64,000 nt of DNA from Lamellibrachia columna (GCA_963662155.1 OY759275.1:5378206-5442205), one strand, 5' to 3'. Shown: positions 12,365 to 24,656, numbered from the stretch's first letter. Notes: a model not told the origin generated them from the letters alone. Program-made: numbers and translations.

Positions 12365-14144
12365 AGGTCGGCTCTCTCAAGTACATGGTCCTGTACTCGG
12401 CTCTTAGGTGGTGCTTGCTCACAGCTCCTGGCTTCAAACTGAACCCCTTTGTTCTACCCGTCATTTTGGGTGTCTTTGTTAACTGTTTCCTCAATCGTCT
12501 GGTAACAGGTATTCGTCCAAAAGGGTTTCTGGAGCCGAGCTGAACTGAAATGCCACCTAGCATAAATTCAGCATGGACAACTGGGTGTTGACGGGCAGTT
12601 GGATCATCTGAGACTAGTAGTACGGGAGGTAGCGGGAGTAGTTATGCCTATCATATGCGAAGCACCAGGGATCATTGCACGAATAGACGCCAGGTGTAGC
12701 ATCCAGTGTCCCTCTCTTGATGCTCGAAGCAGCCCTAGCAAAATATCGACCATGTCCAGATAAGACAGTCAAAAGGTTGAGCGGCTCCCATTTCCAACTC
12801 GCAGGAATTCAAGTTAGACTTCAAACAGGTTCATGATGCGGGCACATGACCTGTTGTGGAGGACCTGCTTCAACGACGCTTGTGACATATTCTTGCTGAG
12901 GTTACTAATGATATTCAGTGTGTCATTCACGTGGACCACGTCGTCAGTGTGATTGGCTTACAACCATGAGAGGAAACCTTTCCATGCCAGCCTGATGAGG
13001 GCTTTATATACTAGCTTGTGGAGTCTGACTGCCCGGCTGTACTTGCGACCACCCATTACTTCACAAATAGAGCCATCTGCAATCACACCTGACTCAATGC
13101 ACAAATCCCGCAATCCAGCATCCTGGAATCGCTTCCCAACAATTGCCAGCAGTGTGCATATGGTGTGGAATACTCCAAGCCTGATGATGATGGTGGTCTT
13201 AAACTTGTCAATGTGTTTCCATGTGACCTCAGCAGCCTTTGAATATAGTGCCTGGTCAAAGACACACACGATCTTGGTCAACTCTAAAGACCGCATAATG
13301 TTCAGTGACTGGATGAGTTGACAGTAGCCATTTGCGTCGCGGAAGCATTGATGGTTGGTAGGTATCCCATATCGTCTGGAAGGACAGTGACATCATCTCG
13401 AGACAGGATGTTAAAGCCAGTCCTGCTGCTGATTGGCATATCTTCTTGTTCTGACATGCGTGCTATGATTATCTACACTTGTGGCTTGTGGTGGCCCATC
13501 TGTTTGTCCAACGTTGTACATGGGCAGCATTAGTGGTGGCGTGATAATACTTCTCTTCATTGTGTAATCTACTGGGGGCAGGACTGTGGATTGCTGTAGG
13601 TCGACCAGCTTGGTTTGGACGGCAATTCCATTGACTCTGATGGTCTCTTCATGTCGGTCAATGTTGTCCCAGGCCAATGTCGTGAATACTCCAGGATGGA
13701 TATTTGCTGGAAGGGGACCATCGCCTTCTGACAGTAACAGTTTTTTGTATACAGAGGGTTGTGTCAAACTCTTCGAGCTGTGAGTAGGATACACTGTGAC
13801 CAAGACGAGCTGGAAGTAGGATACACAGTGACCAAGTCGGTTGAGTGTATGTATCAGCTCGACATTCTCTGTCAGTGACTTGATTGCAAATGGCAGAATG
13901 TTGTGCTTTGGGGGCTTCGGCTTACCATAGCATAGACCATGTCTTGAGCAAACGAGCTTACAAGCCATTGGTTTAATTGGGATGCTTGAGCATCATCCTT
14001 GGTACCTGTCAGAAAATAGTACATGAAGAGGCTAACATACTTTGTCATGAAGGTTCCACTCTGCTCGACGTCTAGGTCTGGTTGTCCTTGGCGAGTTCGA
14101 GTTTTCAAATTCAAAACGTTGTTACCATACATTTTTCCGTACAT
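12365..14144 (-). pseudogene. Decayed high-copy uncharacterised protein (repeat-associated)
   Basis: Reading the - strand from 14144 down, pieces in shifting frames give PKHNILPFAIKSLTENVELI and TLAWDNIDRHEETI (13411-13968), KIVCVFDQALYSKAAEVTWK and GKRFQDAGLRDLC (12958-13296), PWCFAYDRHNYSRYL (about 12620-12680) and NPFGRIP...TKGFSLKPGA (12360-12563). To my knowledge these segments, in this order, belong to a large uncharacterised protein that occurs in many copies in cnidarian and mollusc genomes. Its function is unknown and I assign none. At least three frameshifts and several stops show that it is dead. It joins the gypsy fragment at 12363 without a gap. Confidence 0.55.
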
Positions 14145-15010
14145 CCATTACGCACCAAAAGCACCTATCCAATTTGAAATGTGATGGTAAATGAGAAAGG
14201 AATAGGCTTTTCGGTACACCCGTACACCCCCTCCCCCGAAATAAAAGGGGGATTTCGCCCTAGCCCCCAAATTTGGTCTGAAAAAATTTCAAATATCAAA
14301 TCCTGTTTATTTTTCATGGCGCAAATCGCATCTCCTTAAAGTTAATAATGCATGAACAAGTTGTTTTACCTAGTACATATTGACGTTTATGTAAAAACAT
14401 GTTATGCGCAACCAAATGGATAAAGCTACTCATTTGGTAAGGTTATCACATATCTTTGTACTTATAATGGTGGAAGAAATTGTTTGCCAACATTGAAGTT
14501 TTGCCCCCCCCCCCAGTGCCACCGACATGTGGTCTGGTCCATGGACTATAATAGCAGTATTGTGATCTGCCAAGAAACAAATATTCATGAATAACAACTA
14601 AACGTGAATAGACCACATACATTCGTACTGTCTACTGGCTGCAATGTGTAACATATTGACTCAAACAAACAAGTCAAATTAAATACCTGATAACATAGTT
14701 ATATTAAAAAGGGAAGATGGGGTGGAGGGAGGGTTTTTGTCTCGCGAAAAATAGCATGCATTAAATGTGAAAAAAACGAATATAGCGACTGATAAACACT
14801 GACCGTCGTTGGACAGATACTATCACACGGGATTTCTGCATGCCGATGTTAGTTCTCTACCATCCGCTAGGAGTCACCTTAGTTATCTGCCAATACGCTA
14901 GACGTCAGCTCTACAAGTGACATAATATAATTATATTTAATAACAAAGCTATAAATACAACGCCATAAACCCGTCTATGAGGCCTCGTGAACGGTGTTTT
15001 ATGTCACTGA
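14145..15010. other. Non-coding spacer
   Basis: AT-rich, with homopolymer C runs (GTACACCCCCTCCCCC near 14230, a run of ten C near 14506). No gene, RNA or repeat match is seen. Confidence 0.4.
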
Positions 15011-15164
15011 ATTCACTTCTGAATATAACTAGCGTGTGCATTAAGTCCAACAATACTAATCCTGAATATAAGCCTAACATGCAAGCAAATGTGGGTACCA
15101 CCGGCTACACACCATCTGCAAAGCAGATGATGGCAGCCACAGCCCAACAACATTAAACCAGCCG

Positions 15165-16000
15165 AATATATGGCAATACGCATCGGATTTCTATCTACCC
15201 ATATATCTAATTTGTGTATCAGACATCCCATTTAGTGCTGCACCTATTCTGACGCTATGCGTTTTGTACATATATGCATTGATGCAGCCAAGGGAATACA
15301 GACTTGTTCATAGTGGTTGCGAAGTGGCCCAGGTGAGTTACCTCGGTACGCCAGGTAACATTTTAGACTTTCAACAGGACAGCGGTTACCGGAACGGGCA
15401 TGTGCTATGGTGTGAGGTCGACCAGTGGAATGTTTATAACATTGAAATGTTATATACATCGCCTTAACACTTGGTTCAAAACGTACGTAATATATATTGA
15501 CTGTAATATATTTTGAACTCTCCCATGTCATTTCCCCTACTCGGAATAAATGAAAACATGCCAAAAGGTACATAGATTGGAAAATTCCTTGTAGCCAAGG
15601 TGAAATACCAATGCAATGAAATTATGAACACAGTTTACGTAATAAATGCAAAGAAACTGGCATCCTGGAATCTGGGACTCCCCCTACATTTCGAATTCCC
15701 AGCAGCGATTACTGAACTAAATAGTGTTCATTAGGCTCAGGAAGATTGTAACAGATAAGATGTATTTGTTTGTGAAGATATGCTACAAAAAGTTCCACGA
15801 ATATTGATGGCATAGGTAAGTTAAGCGTCAATTGATAGTTTTAGAAAATATTGAAAATATGAGAGTGAATGTTCATATCCTCGTATTGTCGATGGAACCA
15901 GAGACAGTTGAACCAGATTATTTAGAGAAGGGACCAGTTCAATGGTAGATTGTGTTCTGGAACGGAAGCTGGAAGGTGATCGGACCATAGAGCCGGTTCC
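15165..16000 (-). pseudogene. Tyrosine recombinase relic of the DIRS-like element
   Basis: Pieces in order on the - strand: LSLVPSTIRGYEHSLSYFQ (core-binding N-terminal region, about 15880-15930), FHLFRVGEMTW with the first catalytic arginine and YKHSTGRPH (15244-15573), then GMSDTQIRYMGR-stop-KSDAY (about 15180-15230). The last is the SD-QIR-x-x-GRW-x-S-x-AF signature ahead of the nucleophile tyrosine, with the expected Trp codon changed to TAG at 15193-15191. Frame changes separate the pieces, so it is inactive. Confidence 0.65.
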
Positions 16001-16690
16001 ATGAAGTTGATCATCTGGACTGGAAACGAGACAGGAGCACATATCTGCACGATGAAGGAGAGATTTGACTTTTCCATGTTGCAGGCCAGGGGCAGGCGAT
16101 TTTCAAAAGCAAGAGTATCAAGTTCAATGCCTAGAAAACTCAAAGTAGTAGAAGGCTGGACATTCATTGGACATAATTACTCCTATGCATCGAAATAAAT
16201 ATAAAAAAGAACACAGCTGTAAACCACAAGCTTCTTCGGAGAGCGATACTATCATAAAATCAACAAGCATATGTAGAATGTGAGGAATATGCAGCTCTCG
16301 ACCTGTAACCAGTTCAAGCGCTGAACTGAAAGTTGCACACATTTTACAGCTAGATTTAAAAATCAATCGGCAGACTGGTGTCTACAGACTGGTGTCTACG
16401 TAATAGAACATATTAAAATTAAAACCAAAAAGGTAGTGTTATTGTGGTGTAATGGGCACAATCCTGAATGGCTTTTCAATGTCAGCTTTACACATGAAAC
16501 AACCTTGCCATAATAGGCGGATCACCGCTACACCTTCGTCTATGGTAGTATCGTGAACTGTAGAAGATTCACCAAGGATGCCATCATTGATTGATGTTAT
16601 GGGCGGAAACGACAAGTAATATATAAGCCTGAACTGACCAAGAAGTTTCTTGGGGACCAAACCGATAGGCGATAGTACAAGATGAGGCAT
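15922..16690 (-). pseudogene. Reverse transcriptase relic of the DIRS-like element
   Basis: The frame at 16690-16439 reads LSPIGLVPKKLLGQFRLIYY and CKADIEKPFRIVPITP, the fingers and motif A (catalytic Asp in ADIE) of a DIRS-type RT. After a frame change, 16366-16124 gives FSSALELV and LHMLVDFMIVS; the metal-binding aspartate pair of motif C is degraded to VD. After another change, 16167 onward gives TLSFLGIELDTLAFENRLPL. Loss of the Asp pair and two frameshifts make it non-functional. Confidence 0.7.
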
Positions 16691-16914
16691 GGTTGCAGAT
16701 GAGAATGGACCTTGTACTTGGCCAGCTGATGGCTGAGCAAGTGCCGCGGATTATAAATTCGACTGTTACTTATGACACATTGAAAAGCAGAGCAAAAACA
16801 TTACGTGACACCATGGAATAAGTAATGGCGTGTTGGTTTGTCAATACAACTAAGCGCAACTTGAAGTTCATTAATATTGAAGGGTGTTGGGGGAACCCAT
16901 CCTGATGGCAGATG

Positions 16915-17105
16915 AGTGAGTGAGTGAGTGAATGAGTGAGTGAGTGAGTGAGTGAGTGAGTGAGTGAGTGAGTGAGTGAGTGAGTGAGTGAGTGAGTGAG
17001 TGAGTGAGTGAGTGAGTGAGTAAGTGATCGATTGATTGAGTGCGTGAGTGAGTGAATGAGTGAGTGAGTGAGTGAGTGAGTGAGTGAGTGAGTGAGTGAG
17101 AGAGT
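16915..17105. repeat. (GTGA)n microsatellite inside the DIRS-like relic
   Basis: About 190 bp of GTGA units with a few variants (GTAA, ATTGATTGA, GTGC). It separates the RT and Gag relics; whether it arose in the element or entered later cannot be told. Confidence 0.9.
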
Positions 17106-17119
17106 GACAGGGCACTGTT

Positions 17120-18311
17120 AACGAGGGAGTATCTTGAGTTTTGCCCTGGTCGTTTAAAAGAGAAGGAATTCCCTTCAGAGGATTGGAAAATGGGCCTGTA
17201 AGATTGGTGGTTGAACTAGCGATCACGCCGAAACGTTTGGGACCGAAAGGCATCGCTGTTGCGAAGCAGCTCTTGCTGTGGGAAGTGTGGTGTGTATGCG
17301 CGATCTCGAGCAGCATAACACTTGTAACTGGGGTGCAGACCCCCACACATAGGACACGTGTAGCTGTGTTGGCAAAATGGACAAAAACATCCACCGTTGT
17401 AATTAAAATTAAAACCCATTGGAACTCGCTGGATAGGATTGCAAGTGAATGACTGCTTAGGCGATTTGGACATGGCTACTATGCATTGTTCAGTATTGAA
17501 CGTGTCCCGTGGGGTGGGGTTATTTTGCCTCTGCATTCGGACATTTTCATCAAAGGAGACAACATATCTTCCTACTTTCTCAATGCGACGCACTGTTTCA
17601 CCAAGGATGCCATCATTGATTGATGTTATGGGCGGAAACGACAAGCGTAGTATGTGCTTGTGTAAGGAATTCCATTAAAAATATATCGCCATAGAGATAT
17701 TGAAAGCAGAGCACCACTGGTTGGTGCTAGTAATTGTTTCCTCTGTTTAGGCTGAAGGCACAAGACTGGGATACCAAACCCATTGGACATTGATAAATTT
17801 CACTGGCCGCAGTCAGATGGTTTGAGTAGCTGGGCCAGACCAACATACTCATCGGCCCAGATATCATGCCTGAGCGATGCGGGGATGAGCGCATCCAAAT
17901 GGATGGAAGAATAGAAGGGTTGGCTAGGTCTACTGTTTTGTTTAAAATGTGATTATCTGGCGATTACTGATTGACAGATCGGAATGCGAAAGGATACCTG
18001 AAGACTGGGATCTTAACCCTACGACTCGACAAGTCCCAGCACAACATCAACAACACAGGGGCAAGGCTCCTGACCTTCAACCCCTGATGTGTTGGTAACT
18101 GCTCCCAGAGTTGGACTATTCAGCTGCGGTTGGCGGTTCCGTAGAGCCTGCTGCACTGACAGTCTGACAATGTCAGCCCGGGACTCCGTAACACGCGCCG
18201 TGATGACCTGCTCCAGGCAGTCGTGGCATCTGTCACAGAGTTGTTAGCTACTCGCTGACGCCGAGTTACAACCCACGTTTTCCGAGCTGGTGGCGACTTT
18301 CTTTTCGGCAT
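17120..18311 (-). pseudogene. Gag-like relic of the DIRS-like element
   Basis: A start fits at 18311 (MPKRKSPPARKTW, basic). Around 17930-17760 a - strand frame reads ALIPASLRHDIWADEYVGLA, comparable to LKAQIWSGEYVSISSLL in the Gag of the intact element. At 17370-17310 it reads CPFCQHSYTCPMCGGLHPSYKC, a zinc-knuckle-like cysteine/histidine cluster as at the C terminus of YR-retrotransposon Gag proteins. Frames change several times. Confidence 0.55.
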
Positions 18312-18329
18312 GCTGGGAAACACATTACA

Positions 18330-19365
18330 TAGAGCAAGCACAAGAAGCCGAAATATTTACTGTATACCAAAGCCATGGCTATTAATAAGCAATGAGTATT
18401 AAGTGCTTGATTATCTATGTTCACTAACCAACTGAATAGTAATGTGTAAAGAACGTTCATGTTATGTAAGGGACATACGAAGCCACTGCAAATATTTAGA
18501 ACATGAACATTCTAGAAGATACTTATATTGGAAAAGTGTCTGCTCAGATTTTAGCAAAGTGAATTCCCAATAATTATGTGCAAAATATGCCATGTGAATT
18601 GTATAAAAAATATATAAAATGGAAAAGTTCAACACATTATGGTGAATATAGAACATGAAGGCATTTTAAATTGATGTCATCAATGCCAAGCAACTTGGAT
18701 GACAAATGTTGTGTTGCAACAGTGCTTGTTAAGAAACCAAGTATCAGATCGCATGGGAAACCACTGACAGTAGCCAGTTAAGTGCTGCCTACAATTGTAT
18801 CGGATTTCCAGGATGTATAACAAGGACACATCCCGCTAGAGAGCAAATAGTGACTGATATATAGACGTAGCAACATATCATCCTTGGGTGGGGTTGACAC
18901 TTCCCTCTATGGAGTAGTGCCTGTGGCAGGTAGCCCCTCACTTTTGATGTATTATGGTGATTACCAGTTTCATTGATTTTGTGCATACACGGTTGTTTTA
19001 TTGGGTACCTCAATAACTGGTTATAATCGACTTGTAATGATTATGTTTACTGGTGTACTTCCGCCTTTCCAGTATTCCTACGTCAAACGAGCTGCGGCCA
19101 CACTTGAAACTAGACCAGCGTCTCTCTACGCATTCGACACCACAGGAAACATAAAATGTAATAGTACTTATAGTAATCAATGTATGAATCCATTAACAGT
19201 TAAATGAAAAAACACCAACACTGGATTATGATGGAAATACTTTAATGTGTTTATGTAGTGTTCATTAACTAGGGACATCATACTTACAAACTGTTAATTG
19301 TACAATTGCGCTCCGAACAGCGTTATATTAATTAAGCCCTTTACATGACCGCCAGGTAATGTGGG
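18330..19365. other. Non-coding spacer
   Basis: AT-rich, frames shorter than 75 codons, no domain or repeat match seen. It separates the DIRS-like relic from the solo LTR. Confidence 0.4.
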
Positions 19366-19369
19366 TATT

Positions 19370-19741
19370 TGTAACCCTGGTGGATTTAGCTGCTTTATGT
19401 ATTTGTTATGCTAGTCACTAGGGGGCGCTATGCCCCGTGTCATTCCCATTTTAACGATCTGATACAGTTTTAGACAGTAGTCAGTGCAGTTCGCCCTGGG
19501 CCGGAGAAGACGACAGACGTTGTTCTATGCAAGCAACCTCTTCCCGGCTCAGTCTACATATTGACAATTTACCTCTGTCGCTGTGGGCAGAAAACCATTT
19601 GTGGCCATTTGTGGCGATGGGTTATTTGACGTGCCACACGCCTATTAGTATTCTCGGCGAATGTTGCGGTTGCTCTGTTTCATCTGGAAGCCTTTGATAT
19701 TAAGCACTGTCAATAACCAACAGTCGTTCGACGTGGTTACA
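19370..19741. mobile_element. Solo LTR, 372 bp, with 4-bp target duplication
   Basis: The segment begins TGTAACC and ends GGTTACA, a perfect 7-bp terminal inverted repeat of the TG...CA type. It is bounded on both sides by TATT (19366-19369 and 19742-19745), a target-site duplication. LTR retrotransposons end in TG...CA and duplicate 4-6 bp on integration, so this is best read as an LTR left after recombination between the two ends of a full element. No internal coding region, primer-binding site or second LTR lies in the window. A non-coding TIR transposon is the alternative. Confidence 0.65.
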
Positions 19742-19749
19742 TATTACCC

Positions 19750-20730
19750 TGGAAGCATCGCTGCCTAGTAAGCATTCGCTGCTTTAACTGGGTCACTATA
19801 CCGCTCGTGCTGTTGATATGACTGAATTCACTTGCATTTAAATCAAAAAAGGAGTTCACCCACATACGTCTCCAGGAGGATTGTGTAAATATATAATTCA
19901 CTAGTGCAATCATTTCTCTAGCCACATGTACACAATTGCGTGACTCTGACTTTGCAAAGATCGACCCCTGTCGGATCGTTGTTGGGCGCGCGCGCGGGAG
20001 TCGATTCTCACAAAGTTCGAAATTAGCTCGCCAGATTCATTCACGTCTAGAAATCAGTTGTAACACCAGTTGTCCGGGTATTGTCTCGATTAGAGATTTA
20101 TTCGACAGCGAGTCACTTCACGTACATTTCACAATCATATAAAATCGCATATCCCGCCACATCCGTAATTTAGAAGTCAAATATAACGCTAGTGCAAGCC
20201 GGATTAGCTTGTGTATGCAGACATTTTGAAGAGTCTGAAATGTTGGGAACATTTTCGTAGCTTCCTTCGTGGAGCGCTTCCCGAAAGCGAAAACATGTCA
20301 CCTTCTAAAGCAAGTCAATCTCTTTCCCAGAAGTTTCCAATACCAGCGTACGCATGCGTCAACATCTTCTGATTCTGCTAAAATCATCCAAGGTCATCTC
20401 ACGCATGCGGAACACACCGACGCCACACAATCTCCCTGAAGAAAACCCATTTGCCTTTTCGCATAATTATTATATGTGTACGGTGTGGGTGGCTGTCCTA
20501 CAACGTGCCAAACTTTCCCCCGCCCGCTTATGGGTCAGGCCAGGGTGAGGTCTTGAGGAACCCGGTTGAAAACTCATTTATAAACTTTTCGGCACGGGGA
20601 AGGCCGTCTGCTTTCGACCCACGCCCTTAGCTCGCGTTCGAACGAAATATCCATTATCCGCAATATAACTTATGCCCCCACGTCAGCGTTACATGTCTAC
20701 ATAAACATCCTGGGTTTTCTGAATAGCAAA
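19750..20730. other. Non-coding spacer
   Basis: Nothing recognised. A short GCGCGCGCG run lies at about 19986. Short open frames do not resemble proteins. Confidence 0.4.
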
Positions 20731-20731
20731 A

Positions 20732-20732
20732 T

Positions 20733-20781
<49 letters not shown>

Positions 20782-20845
20782 TTACACTCACTCACTCACT
20801 CATACACTCACTCACTCACTCACTCACTCACTCATTCACTCACTA
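20732..20845. repeat. (TA)n-(CACT)n compound microsatellite
   Basis: About 45 bp of TA followed by TCACTTACACTCACTCACTC and more ACTC units. The junction and first 40 bp after it match the right part of the tract at 6078-6125. Confidence 0.85.
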
Positions 20846-21142
20846 TATAACATCGTAAAGAAAGCAATGACTTTACAATTTGATATATCATTTGTACCAA
20901 CCTGAATATAAATTATGTATTGCAACATCTATCGAATCGATTGACAACGACCTCCACGTTTAGACACAAATTTAACATTGCATATATGTAGGTCCAGATC
21001 TGATGGCATGTCATGTCGACTGCCAACCGCCGATTCTAAACGGGCAACGAAACTATGCCTAACGATAACTGCTGATGTCATATTATAAACAAACCAGCAA
21101 CAACAGTAGTCAGTATTGCTTAATCACCACTGTTATGTCAAT

Positions 21143-21146
<4 letters not shown>

Positions 21147-21239
<93 letters not shown>
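21147..21239. repeat. (TA)n microsatellite
   Basis: Uninterrupted TA of about 92 bp. Confidence 0.9.
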
Positions 21240-21241
<2 letters not shown>

Positions 21242-22180
21242 ATTTATATCAGAACAGTGCACTTAATTCGTAATACTAACTTGCTACAAACGAACTAACG
21301 CGAGCGCAGGAAGATGTCTGAGGGTCGAGGACGTTCGCTGTACAAGGAGTCGCCGTAAGTTCGAAGGGTTGTCTACGGGCCCCGTTGTTTACTCGTCACT
21401 GGCTCTGTTGTTGATCAGAGGCAAACTGCATAAAGCAAATCAGACGATGATTACTATACTGCGAAAAAGAATTGGGCCTCATAATGTCAACAAACCACTC
21501 GTAATCTCTGCCTATGAAGACATCAAAGTCGAGGTGTGATCAAATCAGACGCAAAAACTTGAGCCGTCGTCGCCACTCTGTGGAGTGACTGTTCTAGACA
21601 TTGTTGTCTTGATAGTTGCTACTGCTAAGCAAGTCGTAGACAACCACCTGAAGAGCATCATAGTGTACAGACAAATTAGTGCAAGGCCACACGAATTTAG
21701 AGCGTTCCTGTGAGAGAACCGTGTTTTGTAGAATGTAAATCGTTTCTACCGATCGAAAGTCCGTGATGTCATCAGGACGATAACGGTACCTATTAAAAGG
21801 TGACGTCACCGTACATTTCGAAATTATGTGTTCTGTCTCTTAACTCTCTCTTCCTGCGTAATCCTCATCTTGCTGCGTCATTTAGTCGATGAACTTGTCG
21901 GAGAACTATTTTGAAAGCCCCCACGAACGATTTAGTTGACTTGCGCCACGTGGATTGGAGGGGCAGGCTGAGTAGGGAATTGTACCCACTGAGTAGTTTA
22001 TGTCGACGACTTGAAGCACGTAATGTCTTAAAAAAATTATCTTAGTGCTAAATACACTTTCTTAGTCACTAAGTAAGCGACATGAAATCGGCTCCTAGCC
22101 TATGAACGGCTACATTACTCATTTGCTTGCGTATACATTTAAACAATCTCGAATATAATATATGGTATCATCATGGTACC
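21240..22180. other. Non-coding spacer with one weak exon-like spot
   Basis: At 21314 a short frame MSEGRGRSLYKES runs to a good donor-like GTAAGT (21355). I find no acceptor or second exon, so no gene is called. The rest shows no feature. Confidence 0.3.
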
Positions 22181-22184
22181 ACAC

Positions 22185-22262
22185 ACCCACTCACCCACGC
22201 GTTCACACGCTCATGCACACGCACACGCACACGCACGCACACGCACGCACACGCATCTGCAC
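22185..22262. repeat. Degenerate CACTC/CACACG microsatellite
   Basis: CACCCACTCACCCACGCGTTCACAC units grade into (CACACG)n. It sits at the left edge of the duplicate starting at 22280, as the compound tract sits at the edge of the partner copy near 6260. Confidence 0.7.
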
Positions 22263-22279
22263 ATGTGTACCGCCAAATT

Positions 22280-22950
22280 GTTCGTACAACCAATGTATGC
22301 TGCATGATTATAAGTACTATCTAGTATTTCCGTTGCAACTTATCTTCTGATTTCCCTATTCTGTCTCATGTGTTTATAAAACCTTTGTGAATCATCCACA
22401 CACTCGAGCCGATCCAACATGTTGTATCAGCTTTAACATTGAAATCGCCAGATGTGGTCGCTGCAGCTGGTATGATTTACACCCAGCGAGAACGCGATAT
22501 GTGTGTCTGCCTCAATGCACCTTAAACGTTATGACGCACCTGCTGACAAAACATTTGACAGTTTCACGGCAGTAAGTGGCTCTGCTTCGCGTGACTTTGT
22601 TGTCGTGGTGTTGAAAGAACACAGTTCAAATAAGAAAAAACTTAGTAGTGAAGTATAAATTCTCACACAGGGCGCATTATGTTTTTATGTTACTGCACAG
22701 ACCATTTATAGTCAAACAGGGCGTGGTGCATTCGTTTAACAAAACAACTAATGTATTTTATGATATTTGAAATTGCGCGAAGAATTGAAATTGGCCGGCG
22801 ATGAGTTATTAGCTGCTCGACAGATGGCGTATTAGGTATCGAAAATGGATACCCAAATCGCAATAGTCACCATATACACATTCATGCAGAGTGAACTCAG
22901 CTAGTGTAATAAATTCGGTCCAGAGCAATATGATTATACTAAGCGGTTCA
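22280..22950. repeat. Segmental duplicate, copy 2 (partner 6260-6930)
   Basis: Direct-orientation copy of 6260-6930. The shared run is clearest at 22385-22620 and differs by substitutions and a small insertion after GTGTTGAAA. No conserved reading frame. Confidence 0.75.
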
Positions 22951-23199
22951 TTTAAGCAAATGTCCGCAAACAAGTGGACTCAGAATGTTGTAGAAGTGAA
23001 CCTATGTCAAACATTGAGGATCCGCGCAGAAGACAAGTGTCCGACAGGGGGCTCCACTTATCACATGCGTTCTTTGTAAAAAAAATTACTATTACTGAGT
23101 GGTAACATTTCGGTGCACCAACACATTGCTTTGCACAATATTAATACTTATGCCTCATTCACACTTCCACATTAGAATAAGCAGCATATCTTCATCACA

Positions 23200-23580
<381 letters not shown>

Positions 23581-23584
23581 TCCT

Positions 23585-23995
23585 CTTCGCTCTTACTGCA
23601 GTATAAGGCGCCTACAAATCTTCTCCGGCCAATGCGGTCTTGGGCAAGTTATCCAAGTTTGATCCAGGATTTCCCAGCCACCTTCATATGTTCTTCAACA
23701 GTTCTTCTCGATTTCCCAGTGGTCGGCCACTTTTTATTCGCCCAAGTGGTGTCCATCTCAGAGCGGCGTGTATAAGGTTGTCGTTTCGGAGAACATGGCA
23801 TGGCCAATATATCTGCATCTTCACGGTTTCACCTCATCTACGATGTTGTTGATGTTGGTACGTTCTGTAATTTCTATGTTTGTCACTCGCTGCTCCCGAA
23901 GTCTTATCTGGATTTTTCTAAGGCACCTTCCTTCACAACCTCTGAATCGGCTCTATACCTTCTTGTTTGTCCTTTATGTTTCTGAAGGTAGCCTT
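23585..23995 (-). pseudogene. LINE ORF2 C-terminal relic, copy 1
   Basis: The - strand, through several frames, gives the tail that follows the RT in many non-LTR retrotransposons: an LRKI(R/Q)IRLREQR-like stretch, a GHAMFS-like stretch, and near the end TTGKSRRTVEEHMK...GKSWIKLG...DRIGRRRFVGALY. Paralogous pieces lie at 28749-29110 and 40985-41360 at equivalent places in the array, so it was probably co-duplicated with the peptide genes. Truncated and frameshifted. Confidence 0.6.
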
Positions 23996-24384
23996 ACATA
24001 TATACCTATTGAGAAAGAATGATGCCTACACGTTGGAAATGATCTTTGAGCTAGTGACGCACATACTGCCAAAATTATACTTGTGTCTTTGTGGTACGTG
24101 TTTCTGCTTCGTGCCAGACAGAATCTAATTTGCTGTTCAAAGGGCAGCATGCTATACACAACACCCGCTAGATATGCATGATGAACACCCATGTAATTTC
24201 GGAAGGTGGTAGAACCGAAAATGCGTGTGCCTAGACGTTGCTGCAGTATATATTTAAAATGGATTTATGCCTTAACCTTACCATTTGTCTTCAACTTCAA
24301 CACCCAAGGTGATCTCTATCTGACCTTGTGTTATTTCGACACATTCAGAAATGTCCATCAAAACATTATAGAGGTTGGGTAGAG

Positions 24385-24445
24385 TTATTAAGGGAAATAT
24401 TTTCCTTCGTTGATTCACTCCTATAACATGAGAGAACATTTCAAG
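24385..24445 (+). promoter_or_regulatory. Promoter and leader exon of the exon-1-only peptide copy
   Basis: TTATTAAG at 24385 replaces the TATA box; the predicted initiator TTCACTC has its A at 24417, exactly 32 nt on. The leader follows the family (CACTCCT...GAGA...CATTTCAAGGTG) but loses the GTTGGCAGTTG|GTGAGT end. The only donor-like site is AAG|GTGTGT at 24445/24446. The intron to the coding exon (acceptor CACGCAG ending at 24532) would be about 87 bp, against 475-676 bp in intact copies, so a deletion has removed the true donor. Confidence 0.55.
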
Positions 24446-24544
24446 GTGTGTTGATCAAAATGTGCAACCACATTATAAAAAAAAAATCAAATTGATTTAC
24501 AATAACAAATAATAAGCGTTTGTGACACGCAGTTCACCATACGA

Positions 24545-24656
24545 ATGAAGGTCGCTGTCTTCTTCGCTGCGTTATGCATTTTCATTCTCGTGACGCCTCA
24601 GGCTTACGACGAAGAGGATTATGAGCCGGCGGTCCGCGAGGCCAGAGGTACCAAAG
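24545..24656 (+). pseudogene. Peptide gene copy 2: signal/propeptide exon without mature exon
   Basis: A 112-bp exon preceded by CACGCAG and a 12-nt untranslated run, the same length as in the intact genes. It encodes MKVAVFFAALCIF..., a normal signal peptide, then the acidic propeptide EEDYEPAVREARGTK, and ends in phase 1 at G|GTGTAT. The AYAEE cleavage region reads AYDEE here, which should weaken signal-peptidase cleavage. The intron follows the family to TTTCGATGTTTCAT (25047) and then turns into a 380-bp (ACAT)n tract. No mature exon occurs before the next gene's promoter at 26337. It is either dead or splices into the mature exon of copy 3 at 27410, which phase permits. Confidence 0.8.

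Larger units (their letters stand above)
15013..18320 (-). mobile_element. Decayed DIRS-like tyrosine-recombinase retrotransposon
   Basis: On the - strand the order is Gag (18311 to about 17120), reverse transcriptase (about 16690-15922) and tyrosine recombinase (about 16042-15013), the order of the intact YR element at 53.8-57.7 kb. All three frames are broken. A (GTGA)n microsatellite (16915-17105) splits Gag from RT. A piece of about 50 bp reading SFPPITSINDGILGE occurs twice (about 16559-16615 and 17600-17644), so the element has been rearranged internally as well as mutated. No terminal repeats were found. Confidence 0.7.

Noticed and set aside
21314..21355. Possible first coding exon MSEGRGRSLYKES ending at GTAAGT
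   Set aside because: Only one donor and 14 codons; no promoter, acceptor or downstream exon could be tied to it.
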